Shown one piece after another: positions 15,809 through 24,452 of a DNA stretch of 64,000 nt. Position 1 is the first letter of the stretch, and each line of letters starts with the position of its first letter. The notes under the pieces are model-generated. The model was not told the origin of the DNA, did no database searches, and saw only the letters and a program-made list of their open reading frames with translations. Made by a program: the position numbers and the translations under genes. The stretch comes from Salinivirgaceae bacterium (GTDB taxonomy: Bacteria; Bacteroidota; Bacteroidia; Bacteroidales; SZUA-534), in NCBI GenBank assembly GCA_017474765.1, contig JAFVGW010000025.1, positions 1-64,000 of the forward strand, read 5' to 3'.

Positions 15809-17624
15809 ATCTCGGTTTAGTCGCTCTGCGCCGCGGCTTACGTGGTTTCTCAACTTCCGCAGCCTCCGCCGTTTCTGTCATATCTCCCTTATCTCCCTTA
15901 AAACCAGTGTTTTCCAACAGATTGAGATTCACCCTGTAGCGCGAGCCAATCAGTTCGAGCCAGCCCGTGATGCAGTAGCGCAGATTCTGACGCTCCATTG
16001 CCTTCTCAATATATTTCATTGTCACCTCGCTCTCGTGCCCCTCGCGGATGAAGAAGGTGTTTTCGCCCTTGATTTTGTAGCGGATGCAGATTTCGCCCAC
16101 CACCACGTTCGGCAGCGTGTAGACGAACACCGACGGGCTTGCCATTGCGTCGCCCTGCTCGCTGATGATGCGCTCGTGGTCAAGGTCGGTGTCGAGCGAG
16201 CCCACGGCATTCATAACGATTATGCCCATTTCTTCGGGCTTAAACTCTACATTGTTAAGCAGATAGCCAGCAGCCACATAGCCCAGTTTGCACAGATTGT
16301 CCATTTTGTAGAACTTCAGATTCTCGTCGCCGAGTTTCTTGAACGCCTCGCGGATGAACGTTCCGTATTCGGTTGATTTCGAAGAGAATACAATCCGCTT
16401 GCCGACTTTAATCTGCGAGTTGAAAACCGAAATCGACCGTATGCTCCGCAACTGTGCGGGCTGCGTTTCGAGTTCGGGTTTGGCGTATTGTGGAAGCGAC
16501 AGCACAATGGCGGCGTTGCAGCCCCCAAATCCCGACGCCGTCTTCACGCAGTGGCGCATTTTCCTGATTCGCTGATGCTCGGCCGAAACCTTGAGCGGCA
16601 TTGGCGTGCCAGGCTTTTCGTAACCGAATGTGCCAAAAACAGTTCCCATTCGCAGTTCGTGGGCGCAGACAATGGCCTCAATAATTCCCGACGCGCCCAG
16701 CGTGTGGCCGAAATACGGCTTCAGGCTTTGCACGGGGCAGTTTTGCAGTTCGGCCAGCGTCACGGCTTTCGACTCCATTTCGTCGTTGTAGACGGTGGCC
16801 GTACCGTGGGTGTTCACAAAACTGATGTCGGCGGGCTCCACGCCAGCCTCGCGCATTGCCCCGCGAATGGCCAGGTTCAGTTCGTAGCCCGTGCGCGAAG
16901 GGCCCGATATGTGGTTGGCGTCGTTACTGATGGCGCCGCCTGCCAGCAGAATGCTGTTCTCGTCGTAGTTTGGCGACAGCAGCACGGCACCCGCGCCCTC
17001 GCCAAGGTTCAGGCCGTCGCGGCGCGCGTCGAACGGCACGCAGCGTTTGGCGCTCAACGATTTGAACGACTTGAAACCGCTCGTGATGAAGTGGGTGAGC
17101 ACGTCGCAGCCCGCCACAATCACGCTCTCGTACACGCCAGCCTCAATGAGCCGCTTGCCCACAATCATTGCCGAAAGACCTGATATGCAGGCGTTTGACA
17201 CGATAATCGGACGGTTGGCCGCACCAAAATAGCGCCCGATGCGGTCCGATGTTTTCCAGAGCGACACGCGCCCGTCCTGCGACTCCGCGGTGTGGTCAAT
17301 CAGCACCGAGTTTCCTTTTGTGGTTGAAATGACAATGCCTACCGTCTTGTCTTCCAAATCGATATGCGTTTGGTCCAGAATGTCGGTGATGGCCATTATC
17401 ACCAGTCGCTCAAATTTGGTGTATTGCGATTCCAAGTCGAGAATCTTCGACTCAAGCCTGATAGAGTGGTCGTGAAACTCCGACATTACAATCGGTGTGT
17501 CCGACACGTCGGAAGTGGTGTGATTCGTGAGCCCGCTTCGGTACGAGCAGAGCGCCGCAAGGTTCTCCTGCGTGCCGAATCCTATCGGCGTTACAATCGA
17601 GTCGGCGTTTATGTAAATCTTCAT
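15723..17624 (-). CDS. Fused ketosynthase with C-terminal ketosynthase-like domain
   Basis: 633 residues from the ATG at 17624 (MKIYINADSIVTPIG), which starts at the first ketosynthase strand; a start at 17678 would add 18 unrelated residues. Residues 1 to about 380 are a complete ketosynthase: Cys146 (SNACISGLSA), His273 (NTHGTATVYN), His307 (YFGHTLGASG). Residues about 400-590 form a second domain (FYKMDNLCKLGYVAAGYLL ... FVYTLPNVVVGEICIRYKI) like the short stand-alone synthase-like proteins of aryl-polyene clusters. The last 45 residues are lysine/arginine-rich, then low complexity (TTENTENTEKS), the final part encoded by repeat copy B. Two KS-type condensing activities with one ACP fit a type II polyene pathway. 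Confidence 0.82.
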   Translation of the reverse strand: MKIYINADSIVTPIGFGTQENLAALCSYRSGLTNHTTSDVSDTPIVMSEFHDHSIRLESKILDLESQYTKFERLVIMAITDILDQTHIDLEDKTVGIVISTTKGNSVLIDHTAESQDGRVSLWKTSDRIGRYFGAANRPIIVSNACISGLSAMIVGKRLIEAGVYESVIVAGCDVLTHFITSGFKSFKSLSAKRCVPFDARRDGLNLGEGAGAVLLSPNYDENSILLAGGAISNDANHISGPSRTGYELNLAIRGAMREAGVEPADISFVNTHGTATVYNDEMESKAVTLAELQNCPVQSLKPYFGHTLGASGIIEAIVCAHELRMGTVFGTFGYEKPGTPMPLKVSAEHQRIRKMRHCVKTASGFGGCNAAIVLSLPQYAKPELETQPAQLRSIRSISVFNSQIKVGKRIVFSSKSTEYGTFIREAFKKLGDENLKFYKMDNLCKLGYVAAGYLLNNVEFKPEEMGIIVMNAVGSLDTDLDHERIISEQGDAMASPSVFVYTLPNVVVGEICIRYKIKGENTFFIREGHESEVTMKYIEKAMERQNLRYCITGWLELIGSRYRVNLNLLENTGFKGDKGDMTETAEAAEVEKPRKPRRRATKPRLTTENTENTEKSARKAAQAPTEGTENEN

Positions 17625-17650
17625 TTCTGATGTTTGCTTTTGGCTGTAGG

Positions 17651-18109
17651 TCAATCTTTTATCCAACGTTTCTGCCAATCGGCGTAGAACGGCGGGTTGT
17701 TCAGTTCAAGTTCGCGCGTTTGGGCGTTCACAAACACCTGGACCGAACTGCCCGTGGCGGCCACCGTGTTGTCCGACGCGCGGTAGATGGTGTAGTCGAA
17801 CATAATCTTCGCCGCCGCCGTGCGGATGTATCGCGTCTCAATGATGGCCTCCTCGCCAAACGTGAGCGACTGCTTGTATTGGCAGTTCAGTTCAACCATT
17901 GGCGCCAGGAATCCGCTGTTGAAAATGTCCATATATTTCAGGCCGTCGTAGTGTTTGCCAAACGACTCGCGCCCGTCCTCAAAGTATCGGATGTACTCGC
18001 CGTGCCACACCACCTGCATAGCGTCAACCTCGCTGAACCTTACGGTGATGGTCTTGCGGTCGGTGAGAACGGCTTCGCGTATTTTGTTTTTTGTCTTCAT
18101 TATCAACAA
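17651..18109 (-). CDS. Acyl-CoA/ACP thioesterase, hotdog fold (4HBT)
   Basis: 152 residues (149 if the ATG at 18100 is used). Hotdog-fold thioesterase with the 4HBT signature FSEVDAMQVVWHGEYIRYFE, in which Asp and the following VVWHGEY segment form the usual active-site region. It would release or trim the acyl chain from the ACP, or edit misloaded chains. Only 6 bp separate it from the upstream dehydratase and 26 bp from the downstream ketosynthase, so it is within the operon. Cytoplasmic. Confidence 0.85.
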   Translation of the reverse strand: MLIMKTKNKIREAVLTDRKTITVRFSEVDAMQVVWHGEYIRYFEDGRESFGKHYDGLKYMDIFNSGFLAPMVELNCQYKQSLTFGEEAIIETRYIRTAAAKIMFDYTIYRASDNTVAATGSSVQVFVNAQTRELELNNPPFYADWQKRWIKD

Positions 18110-18115
18110 TTTCCT

Positions 18116-18544
18116 TTAGTCGATTTTAAGAAAAATTTTCATTCGGCACTCGGCCACAGTTCCGTCGTTGTCTTCGGTCTTCGCCGATATGAGCGACAGT
18201 CCGCCCATTTCCTGCAGCACGCTGATTTCGGTCTGCATTTGGCTGCCCACCTTCGGCAAGTGGCTGATTGTCAGTTTATCAACCGACCCGATGAACCCCA
18301 GCGGCACCTGCTCGCCGCACTGAGTGAAAATGTAGCCCACGCGGGCCGCCGCCGATTGCGCAATGTGCTCCACAATGCCAGGCTCGCGCAGCCGTCCGCC
18401 CTTGCAGAAGATGTTGCCGTCGGCCACCGTCAACCCCGACCGCGACACACCGTCCTCAATGCCGTAAAAGGCGTCCACCATAACCATTGGCGGGCGCTGC
18501 GGAATGAGTTTCAGAATGTCGGAATAAACCGTATCGTTTTGCAC
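18116..18544 (-). CDS. 3-hydroxyacyl-ACP dehydratase-like protein (ApeP/FabZ-like)
   Basis: 142 residues, hotdog fold. LIPQRPPMVMVDAFYG at the N-terminus corresponds to FabZ's PHRYPFLLVD, but the catalytic histidine position reads Gln. REPGIVEHIAQSAAARVGY corresponds to the central helix with the catalytic glutamate. The same Gln variant is, from memory, seen in other Bacteroidota cluster dehydratases, so inactivity should not be assumed. First gene of the operon; a -7 box lies 20 bases upstream of its start codon. Confidence 0.75.
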   Translation of the reverse strand: MQNDTVYSDILKLIPQRPPMVMVDAFYGIEDGVSRSGLTVADGNIFCKGGRLREPGIVEHIAQSAAARVGYIFTQCGEQVPLGFIGSVDKLTISHLPKVGSQMQTEISVLQEMGGLSLISAKTEDNDGTVAECRMKIFLKID

Positions 18545-18563
18545 GTCGAAAATTTTTAGTGCG

Positions 18564-18571
18564 CAAAACTA
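18564..18571 (-). promoter_or_regulatory. -7 box of the ketosynthase operon
   Basis: TAGTTTTG on the minus strand. It sits in the 16-mer gcgcaaaactactaaa (18561-18576, plus strand), which recurs identically before kdsB. No clear -33 element. Confidence 0.5.
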
Positions 18572-18636
18572 CTAAATTATTGGATAAACGTTGTGGTTGA
18601 TGATTTTTGGCGAATTATCTCAAATATGGGTAATAT

Positions 18637-20244
18637 TTATTTGCTGCTTACAATCCTCTTCTTTGCAATGCGGTTGCGCTTGTTGCGGAGGCTGTCCTTG
18701 TTGAGGTTGAACATGCGGAAAATATCAACGTCGTCTTTCTTCATCAGTTTGTCGGCAACCATAAACAGTTTTTGTGAGGTGTTGAGGTTGTCGTAGCCGA
18801 ATTCGAGCGTCTCGGCAAAATCGGAGTCGAAGGTTGTGATGAAATCGAGCAGGCAGAGCGTGTCGTAATCAGACCAGTTGACAGGCGACTCGCAGCGGTT
18901 CATGCTTTCGTAGAGTTCACGGCCGTGCTGAAGATTTTTTAGCATGGCAAGCCGCTGGTTTTCAGTCTTATTTTTCAGCACCATCATCTCTTTCGAATGG
19001 CTTTGCTTTTCGGTTTCGAGTTCGGCAATGCGCCCCTCAAACAAGACCAGATTGCTCTTCAATTTCTCGTAGCGGAGTTCGCTGGCCATTCGGTTGTTCT
19101 CGGTTCGGCGGATGCGGATGCGGTGCAAAAGAAAGATAATCAAACTTATAAATGCTGTTAAACCTAATATTCCGACAAGCCCATGGATTTTTTTCTCGTA
19201 ATCGGCCCGCTGCTTTTCAAAATCGAATCTCTGCTGCAATTCAAGTAATTGGCGGTTTTCCTTATACTGTGATAATTCTGCATTCGTATTGATTAGTACA
19301 TCAGTTATCCTCTTATATTGCTTAATATCATTCTTTTGGTAGTAATATTCGGCCATAAGCCTGTAGGTCTCTTCGCGAGAGGCCAAACTAGGTTTGATTA
19401 GCAACGCTGAATCGCAATATTTCAGGGCTTCTTTGTAGTTTTTCTCCGCAGCAAATGTTTTGGCCAAATTCATATAGGCTTCAGTTTGCTTATTATACTT
19501 TAATGCGTTTGTGAAATACTGTTTCGCAGACGAGGGGTTATTCTGCATTAGTGTCTGGCCAATATAATTGTAGATATAATATTTGATTTCGCTATCGGCA
19601 TCGTCGGCCAGCGCTTCGCATTGTCGGATGTAATAGGCAACACTGTCAGTGTTGTTTGTCATATAATGATGAATAAGAGCAAGATGCATCAGTGCGGTTG
19701 TTTTGTAGTGGCTGTCGTTCAGTTTTTGGGCATAGGCAAGTTCCTTATGCGCGCACTTCAGGGCCACGTCTTTTTCGGCGAAGGTTGAGTTTGTAAATGT
19801 CAGGCCAGAATAAACCCTGTCCAGCAGGCGGTAGTCGGTTGTTTTCAGTGCGTGCTGCTCGGCGTTTTTGAACAGCGTTATCATTTCTCTTTTCAGAGAG
19901 TCTTTATTGATAAAAATTATTGATTTATAGTAATATGCGTATGCTAATTTACGAGCGTCATAGTTGTCGGTGTAGTACTGAATGCTGGCGTTGATGCCGT
20001 CGAAAGATTTAACAGGATTTTCGCCTCTGAAAGTGGCTGCTGCTTCCAAAATATTATAGTATGCAGATTCTTCCTTGCCTTTAGGCTCGATGTTTCTTAG
20101 AATTTTGAGGGCTGAATCGTTATTATGATGCCCCAAAGCCAGCGAATCGACCTCGACAAGCAGTTTGTATGTCTCACTTTTGTGTGAGCACGAAATCGTC
20201 GCCAGCAGCAGTGCAACGACTGAAAGTTTCAAAAATCTGTGCAT
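18637..20244 (-). CDS. TPR-containing lipoprotein/membrane regulator (DUF6377-like)
   Basis: 535 residues from the ATG at 20244 (MHRFLKLSVVALLLATISC); this start places a lipobox-like C at the end of the signal sequence. TPR-like helical repeats fill about 25-320 (for example AYMNLAKTFAAEKNYKEAL). A membrane helix follows at about 351-372 (GLVGILGLTAFISLIIFLL), then a cytoplasmic coiled coil, and a C-terminal helical segment (KDDVDIFRMFNLNKDSLRNK) resembling a small DNA-binding-like tail. In Bacteroidales such proteins are thought to be membrane-bound transcription regulators; that is a family-based inference. It is divergent from the LRR surface-protein gene, its most likely target. Confidence 0.75.
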   Translation of the reverse strand: MHRFLKLSVVALLLATISCSHKSETYKLLVEVDSLALGHHNNDSALKILRNIEPKGKEESAYYNILEAAATFRGENPVKSFDGINASIQYYTDNYDARKLAYAYYYKSIIFINKDSLKREMITLFKNAEQHALKTTDYRLLDRVYSGLTFTNSTFAEKDVALKCAHKELAYAQKLNDSHYKTTALMHLALIHHYMTNNTDSVAYYIRQCEALADDADSEIKYYIYNYIGQTLMQNNPSSAKQYFTNALKYNKQTEAYMNLAKTFAAEKNYKEALKYCDSALLIKPSLASREETYRLMAEYYYQKNDIKQYKRITDVLINTNAELSQYKENRQLLELQQRFDFEKQRADYEKKIHGLVGILGLTAFISLIIFLLHRIRIRRTENNRMASELRYEKLKSNLVLFEGRIAELETEKQSHSKEMMVLKNKTENQRLAMLKNLQHGRELYESMNRCESPVNWSDYDTLCLLDFITTFDSDFAETLEFGYDNLNTSQKLFMVADKLMKKDDVDIFRMFNLNKDSLRNKRNRIAKKRIVSSK

Positions 20245-20493
20245 TTGTGTCAGTTTGTAATTGCACAAAATAAGCAAAAACAATGCCCAAAAAGGTATGT
20301 TGAAGTGCCAAAAATAGCCGCAATTTCAAAAAAATCGAATCAATTTGGGGTATTGCAAAATTGTTACATGCTTGATTAACAGACAAATGACCATTTTGAA
20401 CTGATTCGCCCCATTTGCAACTAAATAATCTTTTCCCAACCTTTGTGTCATCCGAAAAGGAAATTTTGATAATACTAACTATTAAACTAAAAA

Positions 20494-23400
20494 ATGAAAA
20501 AGATTTTTATTTCAGTTTTGGGCCTTATGCTTGCTGGGCAGGTGTGGGCGCAAAAAACAGGACTTGTGGAAGACAATTCGGGATGGATTGTCGAAGGAAT
20601 CAACACTTCATCTTCAAGTTATGAATTGTACGAAGATGAAATTATCATCACCACTGCTAATTGCGAGTTTGCATGGGACACGCAATTGGCAACGCCCAGC
20701 TGGAAAAAAATCGGTAAAGTAGGCGACAGATTTAAATTGACTTTCGACGTACTTTATGAAGGTGAAGAATCCCCGGCAAAATTCAGAATTGCTTCGGGGA
20801 AAACATATCCGAACAATCCTGATTTTCAATCTTGGGATTATAGTGTTAATACTCAAATTGTTGATGCTGCAGGATTTGCACATATATATACAACCGATTG
20901 GGAAATTGACGAAGGCAAATGGACATCAGTAACCTATGATTATTTCATTGGAGCGCTGGGAGCCGATTCCATTCGGCTTGAAATAGACCATGGCTATATG
21001 CCTGGAACTTGGCACTTTAAGAATTTTGTTCTTGAAGTTGCGGGCGTGGTTAAATACGAATATCTTTTACCATCGGCCACTAACATAAACAGCATCATCA
21101 ATGGAATAAAGTATAAGATTTCCGACAGCACCGCGATTGTGATGGGCAACACTTTGGGCGATAGTGTTAAATCTATTGCCATTCCTTCAACCATAACTAT
21201 CGACAGTGTCGAATACATTGTGACTGCCATTGGCAATTCGGCATTCAGCGGTTGCTCCAATCTGTCTTCAGTAATCCTTACTGATTCAATAAAAAGCATA
21301 GGAAAATCGGCATTTAAAAGGTGCGCTAATCTAAAAGCAATAACCATTCCCAATTCGGTAACCAGTATTGGTGATGAAGCCTTCTACGGATGCGGAAGTC
21401 TGGATTCGATAACCATTCCTGATTCAGTCAAAATCATCGGTAAATCAGCATTTTATGATTGTTCGAGCCTGAAATCGGTTGTCATTTCAAAAACGGTTAC
21501 CAGCATTGGAGAGAAAACGTTTTATGGATGCTGCAGTTTGGATTCAGTAATCATTCCTGATTCGGTTAAAACAATTGGTAACTATGCATTTGCCGATTGT
21601 TTCCTGTTGGTATCAGCAGTTATCCCCGAATCGATTACCAACATTAGTGATTATGCGTTTAAAAATTGCTTCAGTTCGGTTTCGTCAACTATTACTTTCC
21701 CCAGGACAGTTACCAACATCGGTGAAGGAGCGTTCTATCAGTGCGGCGGCCTGTCATCGGTTACAATTCCTGAATCGGTTACAAGCATCAGTGATTATGC
21801 ATTCTATTATTGTACTAATCTGACATCGATAACCATTCCTAATACAGTTACCAGCATTGGTGAAGGAGCGTTTGAGGGTTGTAGCGGCCTGACATCGGTG
21901 GTTATTCCCGAATCGGTTACCAGCATTGGCAAATCGGCGTTCGCTGCTTGCGGCAACCTGAAATCGGTTGTAATCCCCGAATCGGTTACCAGCATTGGAG
22001 ATTGTGCTTTCATCGATTGTAATAATTTGACATCAATAACCATTCCGAATTCTGTGACAAGCATAGGCGACGAAGCGTTCGATGGTTGCTCTGGTTTGTC
22101 AATCTTAACTATTCCTGAAACAGTTACCAGCATTGGCAACCTTGCATTCAATGGAATACCGCTTGTAATCTATTATGGTCCAGCGGAAGGCCAGCCTTGG
22201 GGTGCGAAATTTGTTAATTCCGATATCGATGAAGATGGGTTCATTTACGATATCAGAAGCAATAGAACCAAACTTATCGGATATATGGGGCAGGGAGGAT
22301 TTGTAGTCATTCCTAATTCGGTTACTTGCATTGGTGATAAGGCGTTCTATGAGTGCGACAACTTGGAAATTTTAGGATTTTCTGATTCAGTTAAAACTAT
22401 TGGTGAATATGCATTCGCCAACTGTGAAATGCTGAAATCTGTAACAATTCCAAATTCGGTTACTAGCATGGGTGACGGTGTGTTCTATAACTGCACTGAC
22501 TTGATGGATGTTTTCATGTCCAATTCGGTTACCAGTATCGGAAAGCAGGCTTTCTTTAATTGTTATAACATCGGTTCAATAACCATCCCCAATTCGGTGA
22601 AAAGCATAGGCGACGAAGCATTCGAGGCCTGCTCAAAACTGACATCGATTACCATTCCAAATTCAGTTACCAGCGTTGGCAAAGGAGCCTTCTATGATTG
22701 CGATGGTCTGACCACGGTTGTCATTCCCGAATCTGTTACCAACATTGGTGATGAAGCGTTCGTTAGTTGCGGTAACCTGAAAACGGTTATTCTTCCAAAA
22801 TCACTGAACAAAATTGCCAATTCTTTGTTCGCAAGTTGCTACAGTCTGACATCGATTACCATTCCCGAATCGGTTACCAGCATTGGTGATGCTGCGTTCT
22901 TTGGATGCGGCAGACTGGCATCAATTACTATCCCTGAATCAGTTACAGAAATTGGTGGCGGGGCGTTCAATGGGTGCATCGCACTGACTTCAGTCACTAT
23001 TCCAAATTCAGTTGTCAGTCTTGGTGGTCAGGTGTTTGATGATTGCAGCAGCCTTAAAACGGTGACTATTTCCAATTCGATTAAAAGCATTGGTTTTGAA
23101 ATGTTCAGAGGTTGCAGCAGCCTGGAATCGATTACCATTCCAGAAACAGTTACAAGCATTGGTGCGGCAGCGTTCCTCGATTGCAGCAGTCTTGCTTCGA
23201 TTACCATTCCAAAATCAGTTTCAAGTATTGATTTGAACGCTTTCTCAGGTTGCAGCAAACTGACAATTTATTGCAAGGTAAGTTCGAAGCCTTCAGGATG
23301 GGTTGATGATTGGAATCCGGATAATTGCCCGGTTGTGTGGACTGATGAGACCACCGTCGCCGAATCGTCAGCCCTCGCCGTTAGCATCTACGCCTACGGC

Positions 23401-23571
23401 AAAACCATTGTGATTGAGAACGCTACGGACGAAATCCACGTTTACAATGCGATGGGTGTGTTGGTTGGTGCAGACGCACGGCCGTGCATCTCTACGGAAA
23501 TCCGCGTTGAGGGCACAGGCGTTTACATTGTGAAGGTTGGCAATGTTGCCAAACGTGTGATTGTGAAATGA
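20494..23571 (+). CDS. BspA-like leucine-rich-repeat surface protein with T9SS sorting domain
   Basis: 1,025 residues. Signal peptide MKKIFISVLGLMLAGQVWA then Q. Residues about 20-200 form a beta-sandwich-like N-terminal domain. From about 230 to 950 there are roughly thirty LRR_5 units of 23 residues of the type SVTSIGDEAFYGCSGLTSI. They are interrupted once at about 555-610 by a non-repeat segment (LVIYYGPAEGQPWGAKF). The last 50 residues (IHVYNAMGVLVGAD ... GTGVYIVKVGNVAKRVIVK) match a type A T9SS C-terminal sorting domain. BspA relatives bind host proteins or other bacteria; the ligand here is unknown. sprA and porQ lie just downstream. Confidence 0.9.
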   Translation: MKKIFISVLGLMLAGQVWAQKTGLVEDNSGWIVEGINTSSSSYELYEDEIIITTANCEFAWDTQLATPSWKKIGKVGDRFKLTFDVLYEGEESPAKFRIASGKTYPNNPDFQSWDYSVNTQIVDAAGFAHIYTTDWEIDEGKWTSVTYDYFIGALGADSIRLEIDHGYMPGTWHFKNFVLEVAGVVKYEYLLPSATNINSIINGIKYKISDSTAIVMGNTLGDSVKSIAIPSTITIDSVEYIVTAIGNSAFSGCSNLSSVILTDSIKSIGKSAFKRCANLKAITIPNSVTSIGDEAFYGCGSLDSITIPDSVKIIGKSAFYDCSSLKSVVISKTVTSIGEKTFYGCCSLDSVIIPDSVKTIGNYAFADCFLLVSAVIPESITNISDYAFKNCFSSVSSTITFPRTVTNIGEGAFYQCGGLSSVTIPESVTSISDYAFYYCTNLTSITIPNTVTSIGEGAFEGCSGLTSVVIPESVTSIGKSAFAACGNLKSVVIPESVTSIGDCAFIDCNNLTSITIPNSVTSIGDEAFDGCSGLSILTIPETVTSIGNLAFNGIPLVIYYGPAEGQPWGAKFVNSDIDEDGFIYDIRSNRTKLIGYMGQGGFVVIPNSVTCIGDKAFYECDNLEILGFSDSVKTIGEYAFANCEMLKSVTIPNSVTSMGDGVFYNCTDLMDVFMSNSVTSIGKQAFFNCYNIGSITIPNSVKSIGDEAFEACSKLTSITIPNSVTSVGKGAFYDCDGLTTVVIPESVTNIGDEAFVSCGNLKTVILPKSLNKIANSLFASCYSLTSITIPESVTSIGDAAFFGCGRLASITIPESVTEIGGGAFNGCIALTSVTIPNSVVSLGGQVFDDCSSLKTVTISNSIKSIGFEMFRGCSSLESITIPETVTSIGAAAFLDCSSLASITIPKSVSSIDLNAFSGCSKLTIYCKVSSKPSGWVDDWNPDNCPVVWTDETTVAESSALAVSIYAYGKTIVIENATDEIHVYNAMGVLVGADARPCISTEIRVEGTGVYIVKVGNVAKRVIVK

Positions 23572-23626
23572 AAGCGCACTAATAATTTCTCATAAACAAA
23601 CATTTCCAAACAACTAACCAATCATT

Positions 23627-23655
23627 CCGCAGGTTGCCCAAGTGGCTTCCTGCGG
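23627..23655. terminator. Hairpin after the LRR gene
   Basis: CCGCAGG (23627-23633) pairs with CCTGCGG (23649-23655), with an inner GCC/GGC pair. No T run follows, so this is a weak terminator or a processing structure. Confidence 0.4.
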
Positions 23656-23730
23656 ATTTATAAGTTTTGTGCGCACCACTGTGGTTTGCATCAGTTAAAC
23701 AACTAATAATAAACTCTTTACTAACTAACA

Positions 23731-24312
23731 ATGAAACGTCTTTTTTCAAAAACAACGCTACGAGCGTTGGCGCTCACACTATTAGTGGGCATTGCAGCCG
23801 AATCGTCGGCACAGACAACCGAGAACCAGAACCCGACAGCCGCGCCGCGCGAAGTGGTTTCGGCAGGCATTGGCATCGGCTATGAATATTGCGGCACGGG
23901 TGTCGGACTTACCTTCTATCCGCACAGGAACATCGGCGTGTTTGCCAACGGTGGCATATTTTTCGCAGGGCCGTCGTATATGGTGGGCTTGAAGGCGCGC
24001 TACATAACCTCGTCAAGCATCGACCCATATTTCTCTGTCCATTACGGCTATAGCGGTTGTGTTGCCGTAACCGACGAGGATGGCCGCTTTGACAGCAGCA
24101 AGAGCAAGGTGTTCAAACATCCCAACGTGGGGCTGGGCATCGATATTCACACACGAACGATAATTTCGATGACACTTGGCCTTTCAACATCATTGGCGCA
24201 CAGCGATATAGTTGACTACAAGCACGAACTTGAGGCCGATGGATACGATTTCGGCAACAGCATTATTCTGCCCGTCGGAATAACGTTCGGGTTGAAATGG
24301 AGGCTACGCTAA
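23731..24312 (+). CDS. Secreted protein, probable small outer-membrane beta-barrel
   Basis: 193 residues. Signal peptide (KTTLRALALTLLVGIAAESSA, then Q). The mature part alternates short amphipathic strands: VVSAGIGIGYEYCGTGVGLTF, VFANGGIFFAGPSYMVGLKAR, FGNSIILPVGITFGLKWRL. It ends on a basic-aromatic strand (GLKWRLR), which suits a barrel terminal strand. The family is not recognised. It lies between the LRR gene and ruvA, separated from both by more than 100 bp. Confidence 0.6.
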   Translation: MKRLFSKTTLRALALTLLVGIAAESSAQTTENQNPTAAPREVVSAGIGIGYEYCGTGVGLTFYPHRNIGVFANGGIFFAGPSYMVGLKARYITSSSIDPYFSVHYGYSGCVAVTDEDGRFDSSKSKVFKHPNVGLGIDIHTRTIISMTLGLSTSLAHSDIVDYKHELEADGYDFGNSIILPVGITFGLKWRLR

Positions 24313-24319
24313 CTCAAAC

Positions 24320-24341
24320 GGGACGCGAGGAATCGCGTCCC
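24320..24341. repeat. Dispersed palindrome GGGACGCGA-ggaa-TCGCGTCCC
   Basis: Perfect nine-base arms. It matches the palindrome at 12953-12972 apart from the loop. It lies 8 bases after the stop codon of the barrel-like gene and could also act as a transcript-end structure. Confidence 0.75.
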
Positions 24342-24415
24342 TTCTTCTGGTAATTAAGGGCCAGACACAATAGTCCCAAAATCTTTCCCGCAAAGGTTCA
24401 ATTCCCAAATTTTTC

Positions 24416-24423
24416 TACCTTTG
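24416..24423 (+). promoter_or_regulatory. -7 box of ruvA
   Basis: TACCTTTG, an exact TAnnTTTG match, 29 bases before the ruvA ATG. It may serve ruvA-sprA-porQ as a unit. Confidence 0.55.
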
Positions 24424-24452
24424 CACGTTTAATCTCAAAACGCTGATTTACA

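Noticed and set aside
12246..18544. Complete aryl-polyene biosynthetic cluster
   Set aside because: Ligase, ammonia-lyase, ketoreductase, acyltransferases and exporter are not in this window; only a subset of the typical genes is present.
21200..23270. CRISPR-like periodic repeats
   Set aside because: The 69-bp periodicity is coding and encodes 23-residue leucine-rich repeats; there are no identical repeats with unique spacers and no cas genes.
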